A DNA stretch of 64,000 bases from a bacterium (GTDB taxonomy: Bacteria; Pseudomonadota; Alphaproteobacteria; Micavibrionales; UBA2020), in NCBI GenBank assembly GCA_029945425.1, contig JAQSDV010000002.1:124001-188000 (forward strand). Reading direction: 5' to 3'. The translations under genes were made by a program, and so were the position numbers. Of this stretch, positions 25,791 to 34,234 are shown one piece after another; within the stretch, counting starts at the first letter, position 1, and each line of letters opens with the position of its first letter. The notes under the pieces are model-generated. The model worked only from the letters and a program-made list of their open reading frames with translations. It did no database searches and was not told the origin of the DNA.

Positions 25791-26546
25791 ATGACCGACG
25801 CAAAACCGCCCAAATATTTCATCCGCTTCTCCCAAGATTCGGATTTTGACAAGCTTTCCGATTTCTACGACCTGAATTCCCACAAGAACGTGCTGAAGCG
25901 CGAACACGACCTGATGAAGAAAATGACCGAGGAAGGCGCGGTCATCCTGGTCGAGGACGAACACGGCAAGATCGTCGCGGCGTCCATCACCTACGCCCAT
26001 ATGGCGAAAGACGAACACGGGGTCGAGCATATCAAGTGGCAGGAAGTCGGCACCACGCGCATCGCCCTTAACGGTTTTTCCGGCATTTTCGACGCTATGA
26101 TCGCGCTGCAGGGCCTGCGCGGATTTCTCGTTGAACCGCCTGACACTACTTTTGTCGCGCAGATGGAAACCACGCCCGTGCAGAACCTCGCGGGCAAGCT
26201 GGGCTGGCGCAAGATGGAGGGCGGTCCTTCCGCCGAACTGCTGGCCGGCAAGGGCAAAACCGTGTCGGACGGCCATGCGACATCCAATGACTGGTATGTT
26301 TTTGGCATCGAGGCATTGCCCGTCGCCGCCAAATGGCTGGAAAACGCGATGAAAAATCCCGTCATGACGAACAAGAAAACCGGCGAGCAGATCGAGCTGG
26401 ATTTCAGCAAATCAACCTTCGTTGCAATGTTCAAGGACGAGATCAAAAACCTGGCCGTGCGCGACTTCGGCGATGTCGACAAGCCCGATCCCGCGCAAAG
26501 CCTGCACCAGCGCCGCGACGTGTGGCTCAAGAAATTCTTTAGATAA
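25791..26546 (+). CDS. GNAT-like acetyltransferase-fold protein, paralogue 2
   Basis: This 251-residue protein is the close tandem paralogue of the preceding gene, of equal length and alignable end to end (both begin KPPKYFIRFSQ and both end WLKKFFR). Differences concentrate in the middle, from about residue 150 to 185, which may be the substrate side. The spacing of 13 bases with GGGGAAAG before the ATG indicates one operon. A recent tandem duplication followed by divergence is the simplest reading. Confidence 0.8.
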   Translation: MTDAKPPKYFIRFSQDSDFDKLSDFYDLNSHKNVLKREHDLMKKMTEEGAVILVEDEHGKIVAASITYAHMAKDEHGVEHIKWQEVGTTRIALNGFSGIFDAMIALQGLRGFLVEPPDTTFVAQMETTPVQNLAGKLGWRKMEGGPSAELLAGKGKTVSDGHATSNDWYVFGIEALPVAAKWLENAMKNPVMTNKKTGEQIELDFSKSTFVAMFKDEIKNLAVRDFGDVDKPDPAQSLHQRRDVWLKKFFR

Positions 26547-26560
26547 CAGGGGAAATAAAA

Positions 26561-27736
26561 ATGTCCGTACTTGCCAAGCTGAAAAGCCAGAATGAGGAAT
26601 TCAAAAGCTGGCGCCAGCACATCCACCAGCATCCCGAAACGGCGTTCGAGGAAGTGAACACTTCCGACTATGTGGCAAAACTGCTGGAGGGCTGGGGCGT
26701 TGAAATCCATCGCGGCATGGCGAAGACCGCCGTGGTGGGCATTATCAAGGGCAAGCACGGCGCGTCGAAACGCGGCCTCGGCCTGCGCGCGGATCTTGAT
26801 GCGCTCAATATCCTTGAAGAAACCAACTGCAAACATTCGTCGAAAATTTCCGGCAAGATGCATGCCTGCGGCCATGACGGCCACACCGCCATGCTGCTGG
26901 CGGCGACCAAGCACCTCGCCGAAACGCGCGATTTCGAAGGCACTGTCTATGCGATCTTCCAGCCTGCGGAAGAAGGCGGCGGCGGCGGGAATGTGATGGT
27001 GCAGGAAGGCTTCTTCGACAAATTCCCCTGCGAGGCCGTGTTCGGCATGCACAACTGGCCGTGGCAGCCGGAAGGCACCTTTGCCATTTGTGAAGGCCCG
27101 ATGACCGCATCGACCGACACCTTCCGCGTGACCGTGCAGGGCAAGGGCGGCCATGCCGCGTTCCCGCATACCACGATTGACCCCATCGTTTGCGCCGCGC
27201 AAATCGTTTCCGCGATCCAGCATATCGTGTCGCGCACCGTTGACCCCGCCGACAGCGCGGTCATTTCGGTCTGCAAATTCCACGCTGGCACCGAAAGCCT
27301 GAACGTCGTCCCCGATACCGTCGAGCTTGGCGGCACCGTGCGCGCGTTCAAGGCGGAAACCCGCAAGATGCTGGAAGACAAACTCCGCCATGTCGTGAAA
27401 TCGGTCGCCGATGCGTTCGGCGCGCAAGTGGAAGTGACGTGGAAACAGGGTTATCCCTCCGTCGTCAATTCCACCGCAGAAACCGAATTCGCGCGCAAGG
27501 TCGCGGCGGATGTCGTGGGCAAGGATAAAGTATTGCCCTTCACCCCCACGATGGGCGGCGAGGATTTCGCGTATTTCCTGCAGGCATCCCCGGGCGCATA
27601 TATCGCGCTCGGCGCCGGCAAGACCGCGAACGATCCCGGCCTGCATAATCCGCATTACGATTTCAACGACGATGTGCTGCCGGTCGGCGCGGCCTATTGG
27701 GTGCGCATGGCTGAAACATGGCTGAAGGCGAAATAA
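26561..27736 (+). CDS. M20 family amidohydrolase (hippurate/N-acyl-amino-acid hydrolase type)
   Basis: This 391-residue M20D peptidase-fold enzyme has the metal-site motifs ACGHDGHTAMLL, QPAEEGGGG, GMHNWPWQPEG and MGGEDFAYFL, with a dimerisation/lid domain at about 185-295 (GKGGHAAFPHTTIDPI). Such enzymes cleave the amide bond of N-acyl or N-acetyl amino acids and related compounds. No signal peptide is seen. It follows two GNAT-like genes in the same operon, so acetylation and deacylation of a shared substrate can be suggested but not shown. Confidence 0.93.
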   Translation: MSVLAKLKSQNEEFKSWRQHIHQHPETAFEEVNTSDYVAKLLEGWGVEIHRGMAKTAVVGIIKGKHGASKRGLGLRADLDALNILEETNCKHSSKISGKMHACGHDGHTAMLLAATKHLAETRDFEGTVYAIFQPAEEGGGGGNVMVQEGFFDKFPCEAVFGMHNWPWQPEGTFAICEGPMTASTDTFRVTVQGKGGHAAFPHTTIDPIVCAAQIVSAIQHIVSRTVDPADSAVISVCKFHAGTESLNVVPDTVELGGTVRAFKAETRKMLEDKLRHVVKSVADAFGAQVEVTWKQGYPSVVNSTAETEFARKVAADVVGKDKVLPFTPTMGGEDFAYFLQASPGAYIALGAGKTANDPGLHNPHYDFNDDVLPVGAAYWVRMAETWLKAK

Positions 27737-27737
27737 C

Positions 27738-28241
27738 ATGGCTGAATATGATCCGCTCCGTCCGTTGCAGGACAAACGCCGCGAATTGACCGACCGCTGG
27801 CTGGCATTCAAAACAGCTTCACGGCGCGAAGGAATCCAGCTGGGGTTCTGGGGCGGCGTGGGCGCGCTGGCGATTGCGGCCGACCTGACATTGCTGGGCG
27901 GCCTCGGCACCGCGCTTGCGGCCATGAGCGGCCTGAGCTTCGTGACCTATCGCCGCGAAGTGAAGCGCCTTGAAAAAGCCCTGAAGGAAGTTGACCGCAC
28001 GATCACCGCGCTGCAAAACGAACGCGATGATTTCGAGCGGCGCAACCCGACCTTGAAAAAAGGGCTGGAGGATGAATTTTCTCCCGCCGCGAAGCGCAAG
28101 ATCGAAGGTCTGCAGGCGCGTCTAGACGAGCTTGAACATTCGATGAACAAGCTGACCGGACAAGCGCCCGCCAAGCCCGACATCGACGCGCCGGATCTGG
28201 GCAAGCCGAAATACAGGCCGCCAGCACCGCCAGCGATCTAA
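27738..28241 (+). CDS. Small membrane/coiled-coil protein of unknown function
   Basis: This 167-residue protein has a hydrophobic hairpin of about 35 residues (GFWGGVGALAIAADLTLLGGLGTALAAMSGL), then a coiled coil (VKRLEKALKEVDRTITALQNERDDFERR and on) and a Pro/Lys tail. It starts one base after the stop of the amidohydrolase gene, so it belongs to that operon. I do not recognise the family. Confidence 0.75.
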   Translation: MAEYDPLRPLQDKRRELTDRWLAFKTASRREGIQLGFWGGVGALAIAADLTLLGGLGTALAAMSGLSFVTYRREVKRLEKALKEVDRTITALQNERDDFERRNPTLKKGLEDEFSPAAKRKIEGLQARLDELEHSMNKLTGQAPAKPDIDAPDLGKPKYRPPAPPAI

Positions 28242-28246
28242 CTAAA

Positions 28247-28963
28247 TTATTTTTGCGGAACGGGTGTGCGTTTCTTGAACTTCGCCACCTTTGGCGCGGC
28301 GATGGCGCGGTCGGTATGCATGCCTTCGATCGCTTCCTCGAAGGTTTCGCGTTTTTGCTCGGCGGCAGCCTGCGCCACTTTTTCAGCCGCGAGTTTCGCT
28401 TCTTCGGCCTTGAGGATTTCCTTGCCTTCCTGCAGGTTTTTCAGGATGGCGACGACGCCCATTTTGCGGTTGTTCTCCGCCCATTCGATGGCGTTTTGTT
28501 GTGTGCTGCCGGTTGATTTCAGCATGATATCGGCATGTTCGCCGATGATGCGCGCAACATCCTTGAAGCCGCGCTGCGCCGCCCACATCAGCGGCGTCAG
28601 GGTTTTATAGGGCTTGTCCACCTGCGCCTTGTGGTCGATCAGCATTTGCGCAAGATCGGGATTTTCCGGCGGGCCCATCATCGCTGCCAGCATCAGGGCG
28701 AAGCCGCCCGATTTGTTTTCGGCGTCGGGGTTTGCGCCCGCGACCAGCAATTCCTTGACCACATTATTCTGCGCGCGATAGGCGGCAGCGAGGACGGGCG
28801 TGTTGCCCTTGTCATCACGCGCCTCGATGTTCGCACCCATGGCGATCAGTTTTTTGATATGCGCCAGATCCGCGTCGCCCTGAATTTCCTTCAGCAACTC
28901 CTGCCCGAGTTTTTCGGCCGCGGCAGGGTCGGGGGATTTCTGGTTGAAGGTGTTTTTCGCCAT
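28247..28963 (-). CDS. Ankyrin repeat protein
   Basis: This 238-residue protein has about four ankyrin repeats between residues 30 and 165, including DDKGNTPVLAAAYRAQNNVVKELLVAGANPD and LTPLMWAAQRGFKDVARIIGEHADI. A charged Ala/Glu/Lys helix and a basic tail follow. A GTG 6 bases upstream of the chosen ATG 28963 is in frame (GTG CAT ATG), so the exact start is open. It is convergent with the 27.7 kb gene with only 5 bases between. It lacks the C-terminal module seen in the 33-37 kb array. Confidence 0.87.
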   Translation of the reverse strand: MAKNTFNQKSPDPAAAEKLGQELLKEIQGDADLAHIKKLIAMGANIEARDDKGNTPVLAAAYRAQNNVVKELLVAGANPDAENKSGGFALMLAAMMGPPENPDLAQMLIDHKAQVDKPYKTLTPLMWAAQRGFKDVARIIGEHADIMLKSTGSTQQNAIEWAENNRKMGVVAILKNLQEGKEILKAEEAKLAAEKVAQAAAEQKRETFEEAIEGMHTDRAIAAPKVAKFKKRTPVPQK

Positions 28964-29050
28964 ATGCACGCTTCCGGAACAGGTGATTTTGATACCCGTA
29001 TTCTAGCACCGAAAGGGTTTAATTAGCATAAATCGCGGGCAAGAGATTGA

Positions 29051-30427
29051 TTATGCGGCTAATTTCGGCGGTTTGGCGGCGGGGGGCGTGGTGTTTTCCG
29101 GCCATTTTTCCGGCGTCACCGCATTGGATGCGGGCGCATGGTCGATGCCGTTTTTCTTGGCGATATCACGGATGAAACCGGTGATGCGGGGCGCGATGCC
29201 TTCGCGCCAGCCGCGCCCGCTGAAGGTTCCGTAATGGCCGACGCCTTCCTGCAGGTGGTGGAATTTCTGCGCGGGCTTCAGGCCGGATGCCAGTTTATGC
29301 GCAACAGTCGTCTGGCCGGGGGCGGAGATATCGTCTTCCGATCCCTCGACCGTCAACAGCGCGGTTTTCCTGATCGCGGCAGGGTTCACTTTTTTGCCGT
29401 GATGTTCCAGCGTGCCCTTGGCGAGCTGCGGGTCGATGAAAACTTTTTCGACGGTTTCCAAATAGAACTTCGCGGGCAGGTCGGCAACAGCAAGATATTC
29501 GTCATAGAATTTCTTGGTCTTGCCGGCTTTTTCTTCGTTGCCCTGAATAAGGTCGTTGAACAGGTCGATATGTTTCTTGTTATGGCTCTCGGGGTTCATC
29601 GACATAAAGCTGAACAGCTGCACGAAACCCGGATAGACGAAACGGCCTGCGCCCGGATGATTGGCGGAGACTTCGCCGATCAGGTTATCCTTGAACCATT
29701 CAATCGGCTTGCTCTGCGCCAGCTTCGTCACTTGCGTTTCTGCGGCGCGGATATCGAGCGGGCCTGCCATCAGCGTCATCGACGCGGGCTGGAATTCCGA
29801 TTTTTCTTCGGAGAGCGATGCAACCGCCGCCATCGTCGCAACCGTGGGCTGGCAGACCGCCATCACATGCGCGTCCTTGCCGACGGTTTTAATGAAATCT
29901 TTCACGTAGTCGATATAATCATCGAGGCCGAATTCGCCAGCCGACAGGGGCACGCCCTTGGCGTCTTTCCAGTCGGTGATATAGACGTCGTGGTTCGGCA
30001 GCATTTCTTTCACGGTATCGCGCAGCAGCGTCGCGAAGTGGCCGGACATCGGCGCGACGATCAGCAGCTTCGGGTCGTTGCGGTCGGTGTCGCGCTTGAA
30101 ATGGATCAGGGAGCCGAAGGCCTTGTCGTTCACAATTTCTTCGGTGACGGTCACGGCCTTGCCGTCGATGGTCGTTTGCGGCAAATCGAATTCCGGTTTC
30201 GCGTAGTCGCGCGAAAAACGCTCCGACATTTGTTTCGATGCGTTGATGACGTCTTTGGCAAGGTCGGTATAGGCCTTTGGCGCGGTGCCGAATGCCTCCG
30301 CCATGCGAACCATGGCGGACTGGAATTCCAGCCCTGCTGCCATCACGTTGAACGTCGCCTTTAGCGTCAGGCGCCGCGCCTCGATGGCGGGGTAGAGAAG
30401 CGGGTTATGACGCGGTTTGTTAGCCAC
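29051..30427 (-). CDS. phaZ: Intracellular polyhydroxyalkanoate (PHB) depolymerase
   Basis: This 458-residue cytoplasmic enzyme fits the PhaZ intracellular depolymerases, which mobilise stored polyhydroxybutyrate. The nucleophile is a cysteine in VMAVCQPTVATMAA (Cys192), as in that family, in place of a lipase-box Ser. The acid is probably in EGSEDDISAPGQT and the histidine in GVGHYGTFSGRGWRE, where the family motif is well conserved. The window contains no PHA synthase gene. A promoterless 76-base gap separates it from the upstream small regulator. Confidence 0.92.
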   Translation of the reverse strand: MANKPRHNPLLYPAIEARRLTLKATFNVMAAGLEFQSAMVRMAEAFGTAPKAYTDLAKDVINASKQMSERFSRDYAKPEFDLPQTTIDGKAVTVTEEIVNDKAFGSLIHFKRDTDRNDPKLLIVAPMSGHFATLLRDTVKEMLPNHDVYITDWKDAKGVPLSAGEFGLDDYIDYVKDFIKTVGKDAHVMAVCQPTVATMAAVASLSEEKSEFQPASMTLMAGPLDIRAAETQVTKLAQSKPIEWFKDNLIGEVSANHPGAGRFVYPGFVQLFSFMSMNPESHNKKHIDLFNDLIQGNEEKAGKTKKFYDEYLAVADLPAKFYLETVEKVFIDPQLAKGTLEHHGKKVNPAAIRKTALLTVEGSEDDISAPGQTTVAHKLASGLKPAQKFHHLQEGVGHYGTFSGRGWREGIAPRITGFIRDIAKKNGIDHAPASNAVTPEKWPENTTPPAAKPPKLAA

Positions 30428-30503
30428 TTATACCTGCACTATTTTGAGATTACGTTAACATACCCTGTTATCGAAAGGCTGTCCATGCGCCATCGGTAAC
30501 GCC

Positions 30504-30767
30504 TTATAAACTTTGCAGAATCCATTCAAGGATTTTGGGGCGCACATCGGGCTGGGGCAGGTTTTTAAGCGTCGTCCAGCGTTCCACCGCGCCTTTGGTG
30601 AGTCCGAACGTGTCGCGGAATTTTGTTTCGGTGATGCCAAAGCGCGAGACGGCGGTGTAGACCGCTTCCGCGAATTCCGTGTCGGAATTTTGCGGCAGTG
30701 CAGCAAGAGTTTGCAGCTTTCTTTTAAACGCTTCGAGTTCCAACGATTTAACGTTTTCCGACGACAT
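30504..30767 (-). CDS. Small helix-turn-helix-like protein
   Basis: This 87-residue protein ends with a segment resembling a helix-turn-helix of the XRE type (FGITETKFRDTFGLTKGAVERWTTLKNLPQPDVRPKILEWI). I chose ATG 30767 (MSSENVKSLELEAF); the open frame extends 21 codons further, but the leader there is unlike a protein start. It precedes phaZ in the same direction and may regulate it, which is inference from position. Confidence 0.65.
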   Translation of the reverse strand: MSSENVKSLELEAFKRKLQTLAALPQNSDTEFAEAVYTAVSRFGITETKFRDTFGLTKGAVERWTTLKNLPQPDVRPKILEWILQSL

Positions 30768-30865
30768 AGCTTTTGACCTGCTTTTTAACTCTGGTACAAT
30801 ATTAGGATAACGGCAGCAATAGACAAACAAAAAGAATTTTCAAAGGTTTGCCCAAAGGTTTTGCC

Positions 30866-31600
30866 ATGGTACAGAAATTATACGTCCGCTTTTCGAATTC
30901 CGCGGACGAGCAGAAAATATTCGATTACTACAACGAGAATAAACACGAATTCGTCGCCAAGCGCGAAGAGGATTTGTGGAAGGAACGCATCGCGTCCGGC
31001 GCCGTCACCCTCATCGAAGACGAGAAGGGCAAGATCGTCGCATCCTCCATCCATTACCCGCTGGTCGTGCAGAACGACAAGGGCGAAGACATTCACAAAT
31101 GGTCCGAAATCGGTTCCGTGCGCGTGACGCTCGACGGTATCGGGCTGTTCAAGACATTGATGAGCGCACATATCATGCGCGCCTATCTGCTGGAACCGCC
31201 GGAAGACCGTTTCGCGATCGAGATCGTGAAGACGAACGCGCATTCCAAATATGTTTTCGAGAAAGAGGGCGCAACGCCCTGGGCGATCCCCGACAAGCTG
31301 CGCCAGATGGTTGAAGATTCCATGGCCGCCGACGATACCACCGGCGCGGTCGACTGGTTCCAGCTGGGCGTTGAATCCATGCCGCATTTCGCGCAGAACC
31401 TGCTGGATGCGAAAAACAACCCGCTGCTCACGCATAAAATAACCGGCGAGCAATTCGAACTCGATTTCAGCAAATGCATCGTGACGCAAATGCTGAACAA
31501 GCAGGTCGAAAAAATCGCCAAGCTCGATTTCGGCGATCCCGCGCAACCCAACCCAGCGCATGGCCTGAAAACTTCCTTCCGCGACAAATTCACGCCCTGA
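30866..31600 (+). CDS. GNAT-like acetyltransferase-fold protein, paralogue 3
   Basis: This 244-residue protein is the third member of the family at 25.0-26.5 kb. It shares the plan LYVRFSNSADEQKIFDYYNEN, GAVTLIEDEKGKIVASSIHYP, SEIGSVRVTLDGIGLFKTLM and the C-terminal TGEQFELDFSKCIV block, but is clearly more divergent than the tandem pair. The start is taken at ATG 30866; an in-frame start 18 bases upstream is possible. It is 14 bases before the YqgE gene, suggesting co-expression. Confidence 0.8.
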   Translation: MVQKLYVRFSNSADEQKIFDYYNENKHEFVAKREEDLWKERIASGAVTLIEDEKGKIVASSIHYPLVVQNDKGEDIHKWSEIGSVRVTLDGIGLFKTLMSAHIMRAYLLEPPEDRFAIEIVKTNAHSKYVFEKEGATPWAIPDKLRQMVEDSMAADDTTGAVDWFQLGVESMPHFAQNLLDAKNNPLLTHKITGEQFELDFSKCIVTQMLNKQVEKIAKLDFGDPAQPNPAHGLKTSFRDKFTP

Positions 31601-31614
31601 GATAAAGGACATGC

Positions 31615-32199
31615 ATGACCACGACCCCGAGCGCCCCCACGAAAAAACGGGAAGGCAAATACGACACCTATCTGATGTTCGCGGGCGCGGCGATCCTGAT
31701 GTGGCTGGGCGGCCATTTCAACAACGCGCCCGATGTGGCGGACCACCAGCTGCTGGTATCCAGCGCGAAAGTGACGGAAAAGCCGCTGCAGGACACCGTC
31801 ATCCTTGTCCTCCACCACCGCAAGGCTGGCGCGCTCGGCCTTGTGCTGAACAAACCCGCAGCATCCGGCGATACATTTATCGGCGGCCCGATGGAACCTG
31901 AAAAAGTTTACGCCCTTCATTCCACCGAAGTGCTGACGCCCGCAAGCATCGTGATGAAGGATATCAACACCGCCTTGGTCGAAGGCCAGTCCGCGATTGA
32001 TAAACTCATCGCCGCAAAACCGAAATGGATGAAAGTCATCAAGGGCTATACCGGCTGGGGCAAACGCCAGCTGAACGAAGAACTAAAAGCCGCCACATGG
32101 CAGATCGTCTTCTACGACGAAGACTTCGTCCGCAACACCCCCGCCGCCGAAATGTGGACCAAGGCCCAAAAAATGCCGATGCGGCAGGTGACGTACTAA
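31615..32199 (+). CDS. YqgE/AlgH (UPF0301) family protein with an N-terminal membrane anchor
   Basis: This 194-residue protein has the YqgE core: ALGLVLNKP, IGGPMEPEKVYALHS, and GYTGWGKRQLNEELKAATW followed by IVFYDEDFV. Ordinary family members are soluble and begin directly with the core. Here about 45 residues come first, including a hydrophobic segment (TYLMFAGAAILMWLGG) and a charged head, so it is probably tethered to the inner membrane. The role of the family is unclear. It follows a GNAT-like gene. Confidence 0.88.
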   Translation: MTTTPSAPTKKREGKYDTYLMFAGAAILMWLGGHFNNAPDVADHQLLVSSAKVTEKPLQDTVILVLHHRKAGALGLVLNKPAASGDTFIGGPMEPEKVYALHSTEVLTPASIVMKDINTALVEGQSAIDKLIAAKPKWMKVIKGYTGWGKRQLNEELKAATWQIVFYDEDFVRNTPAAEMWTKAQKMPMRQVTY

Positions 32200-32202
32200 A
32201 TT

Positions 32203-32238
32203 AAATAAAAACCCCGGCATCTGCCGGGGTTTTTATTT
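32203..32238. terminator. Palindromic bidirectional terminator
   Basis: Arms 32203-32218 and 32223-32238 are 16-base reverse complements around a 4-base loop (ATCT), with GC-rich stem CCCCGGC and A/T runs on both sides. It separates the convergent YqgE and phhA genes; the phhA stop codon overlaps its right end. Confidence 0.93.
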
Positions 32239-33163
32239 AGGCCTTGGAATTTTTCTTCCGCTCTTCCCGCTTCTTATCCGCCTCGACGCCGTAAACGCCG
32301 GTGCCTTTGGTGATGGCGTCATCCGTCGGCAGCAGGGTGCCGGCTTCGTATTCGGGCTTGCCGAGCAATTCCTTGTAGATGGGCGTGTAGTCGGGCTGGG
32401 TTTCGTCGAACAGTTGCTTGAATCCGTTGATGACGAAATAGTTGTCCTGAAAATCGTCGATCTGGTAGTGCGTCTGTAAAATGCGCTTGGCATCAAAACG
32501 GATGCGGTGGGGGGAGTCGCTGTCGAGCGCGAAGACGGATTCCGTGGGCGATGACAAAATGCCCGCGCCGTAAATGCGCAAACCTTCCGGTTCCTCGATC
32601 AGGCCGAATTCGACGGTGTACCAGTACAGGCGCGCGAGTTTGTTGATATGGCCGAGCTTCGCGGCCTTCAAACCGCCGCGCCCGTATTCCGCCATGTAAT
32701 CGCCAAAGGTGGGATCGGCCAAGATCGGCACATGGCCGAAGAGGTCGTGGAACACATCGGGTTCCTGAATGTAATCCAGCTGTTCCTTGCTGCGGATAAA
32801 GTTTCCGGCGGGGAAGCGGCGGTTGGCGAGCAGTTCGAAAAACGGCTCGTCCGGTATCAGGCCGGGGACGGGCACAACCTGCCAGCCCGTGCGCTTCATC
32901 AAAATCTCGTTCACTTCGGCGAAGGACGGAATGCGGTCTTCGTTGATGCCGAGGGTCGACAGGCTGTCCATGAACATGCCGATCGCGCGGTTTTTCAGGA
33001 TGCCTTTCTGGCGTTTATACAGCGTGCGCCAGACCGCGTGGTCTTCCTCGGTATACTGCCGCTGCGGCACCACAAAGAAGTCGAGGTTGCCGGGGGTCCA
33101 GCCCTCGGGCGATGTGTAATGCTGCGCGGAGCTGATGCCGCGGTCTTCGACAGGATTGGCCAT
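32237..33163 (-). CDS. phhA: Phenylalanine 4-monooxygenase
   Basis: This 308-residue enzyme hydroxylates phenylalanine to tyrosine using iron, oxygen and a pterin. The iron ligands are visible in PDVFHDLFGHVP (His139 and His144) and WYTVEFGL (Glu185). Other motifs are RTGWQVVPVPGLIP and GAGILSSPTESVFAL. No N-terminal regulatory ACT domain is present, as usual for bacterial enzymes. It is separated from the other tyrosine genes (hpd and fumarylacetoacetase-like, 36.8-38.9 kb) by the ankyrin array. Confidence 0.96.
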   Translation of the reverse strand: MANPVEDRGISSAQHYTSPEGWTPGNLDFFVVPQRQYTEEDHAVWRTLYKRQKGILKNRAIGMFMDSLSTLGINEDRIPSFAEVNEILMKRTGWQVVPVPGLIPDEPFFELLANRRFPAGNFIRSKEQLDYIQEPDVFHDLFGHVPILADPTFGDYMAEYGRGGLKAAKLGHINKLARLYWYTVEFGLIEEPEGLRIYGAGILSSPTESVFALDSDSPHRIRFDAKRILQTHYQIDDFQDNYFVINGFKQLFDETQPDYTPIYKELLGKPEYEAGTLLPTDDAITKGTGVYGVEADKKREERKKNSKA

Positions 33164-33331
33164 GTCACGTTTTCCTTTTGATTTCAGGGCTTCAGTTTAT
33201 CGCAGCCGCCCCAAAAAACAAGCACTTATGATTACCATAATTATATCATAACACAGAAAAATTTGGCATAACGGCGGTTGATTATGGTTCAGGTTATGAC
33301 TAAACTCGCCCCTTAATCAAATCGGAAGACC

Positions 33332-34234
33332 ATGGGCATCTGGAACAAACAGGACAGGCTGAACAAGAAGCTGCGCGAAGCGATCAGCTATAGTCGTCTC
33401 GACCGCGTTGAAAAGCTGGTCGCGGAGGGCGCAAGCGTCGAAGATCCGCCGGGCGAGGGCAAGTACCGCCCGCTGGCACGCGCGATCAACGAAAACGAAA
33501 CCGGTATCGTGCGCTTCCTGCTGGCAAAGGGCGCCGATGCGAATGGCGACAATACCGGCGTGACGAGCTATACCGCGCTCACCCGCGCGCTGAGCCACAA
33601 GAACCGCGAGATGGCGCATCTGTTGATCGCGGCTGGCGCGGATATCATGAAAACCGACGGCGACGGCAAATCCCCCGCCCATTACGCGGCCGAACACGGC
33701 TTTGGCGATATCCTGCAATTGCTGGCGGAGAAGGGGGCGGACCTCAACGCCCGCAACAGCCAGGGCAACACGCCGCTGCATATCGTGGCGCAGGCGGGGC
33801 ATGCCAATATCGCAAAACTGCTGATGGATCACGGCGCGGATGTAACCGTGACCAATGCCAGCATGAACACCGCTGCCGATGTCGCGGAAAAAGATTACCC
33901 GCGCCTTGCCGACATGATCCGCGGGTTGCCGCCCCGTATGGAGCCGGAGGCGGGATGGCAGATGCTGGCCGAAGACGAAGTCGCGCGCGTGACGGAAAAG
34001 GCGGGCATCAATTACCGCCTGACCGAAACATTTAATTTCACCACGCGCATGTACACCCATATCGCGCAGAACACCAAGACGAACGCCGAAAGCCACACGA
34101 TCAAGATGTTCGGCGAGCTGGCCGACAGCGCGGTGCTGGATGCGGCGCGCAACGCGCTGGCGGCACTGGGCGGCAAGCCCGTGGAAAACGGTTTGCAAAA
34201 ACGTGCGCTGCCTGCGCCGGGGACGACCCCGTGA
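33332..34234 (+). CDS. Ankyrin array protein A with shared C-terminal module
   Basis: This 300-residue protein has about five ankyrin repeats (residues 20-190), such as YTALTRALSHKNREMAHLLIAAGADI and QGNTPLHIVAQAGHANIAKLLMDHGAD. From about residue 208 a distinct module follows: GWQMLAEDEVARV, YRLTETFNFTTRMYTHIAQN and then ES...KMFGELAD...ALAALGG. The same module ends the next three genes. No signal peptide is seen. Its GTGA stop/start overlap with gene B (34231-34234) shows translational coupling. It starts the array after an AT-rich gap of about 170 bases. The function is unknown. Confidence 0.85.
   Translation: MGIWNKQDRLNKKLREAISYSRLDRVEKLVAEGASVEDPPGEGKYRPLARAINENETGIVRFLLAKGADANGDNTGVTSYTALTRALSHKNREMAHLLIAAGADIMKTDGDGKSPAHYAAEHGFGDILQLLAEKGADLNARNSQGNTPLHIVAQAGHANIAKLLMDHGADVTVTNASMNTAADVAEKDYPRLADMIRGLPPRMEPEAGWQMLAEDEVARVTEKAGINYRLTETFNFTTRMYTHIAQNTKTNAESHTIKMFGELADSAVLDAARNALAALGGKPVENGLQKRALPAPGTTP

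Noticed and set aside
25991..27925. 644-codon open frame on the minus strand
   Set aside because: It spans the opposite strand of two real genes, including an M20 amidohydrolase with all motifs; it is a shadow.
29138..30364. 408-codon open frame on the plus strand
   Set aside because: Antisense to the PHA depolymerase gene; no family features.
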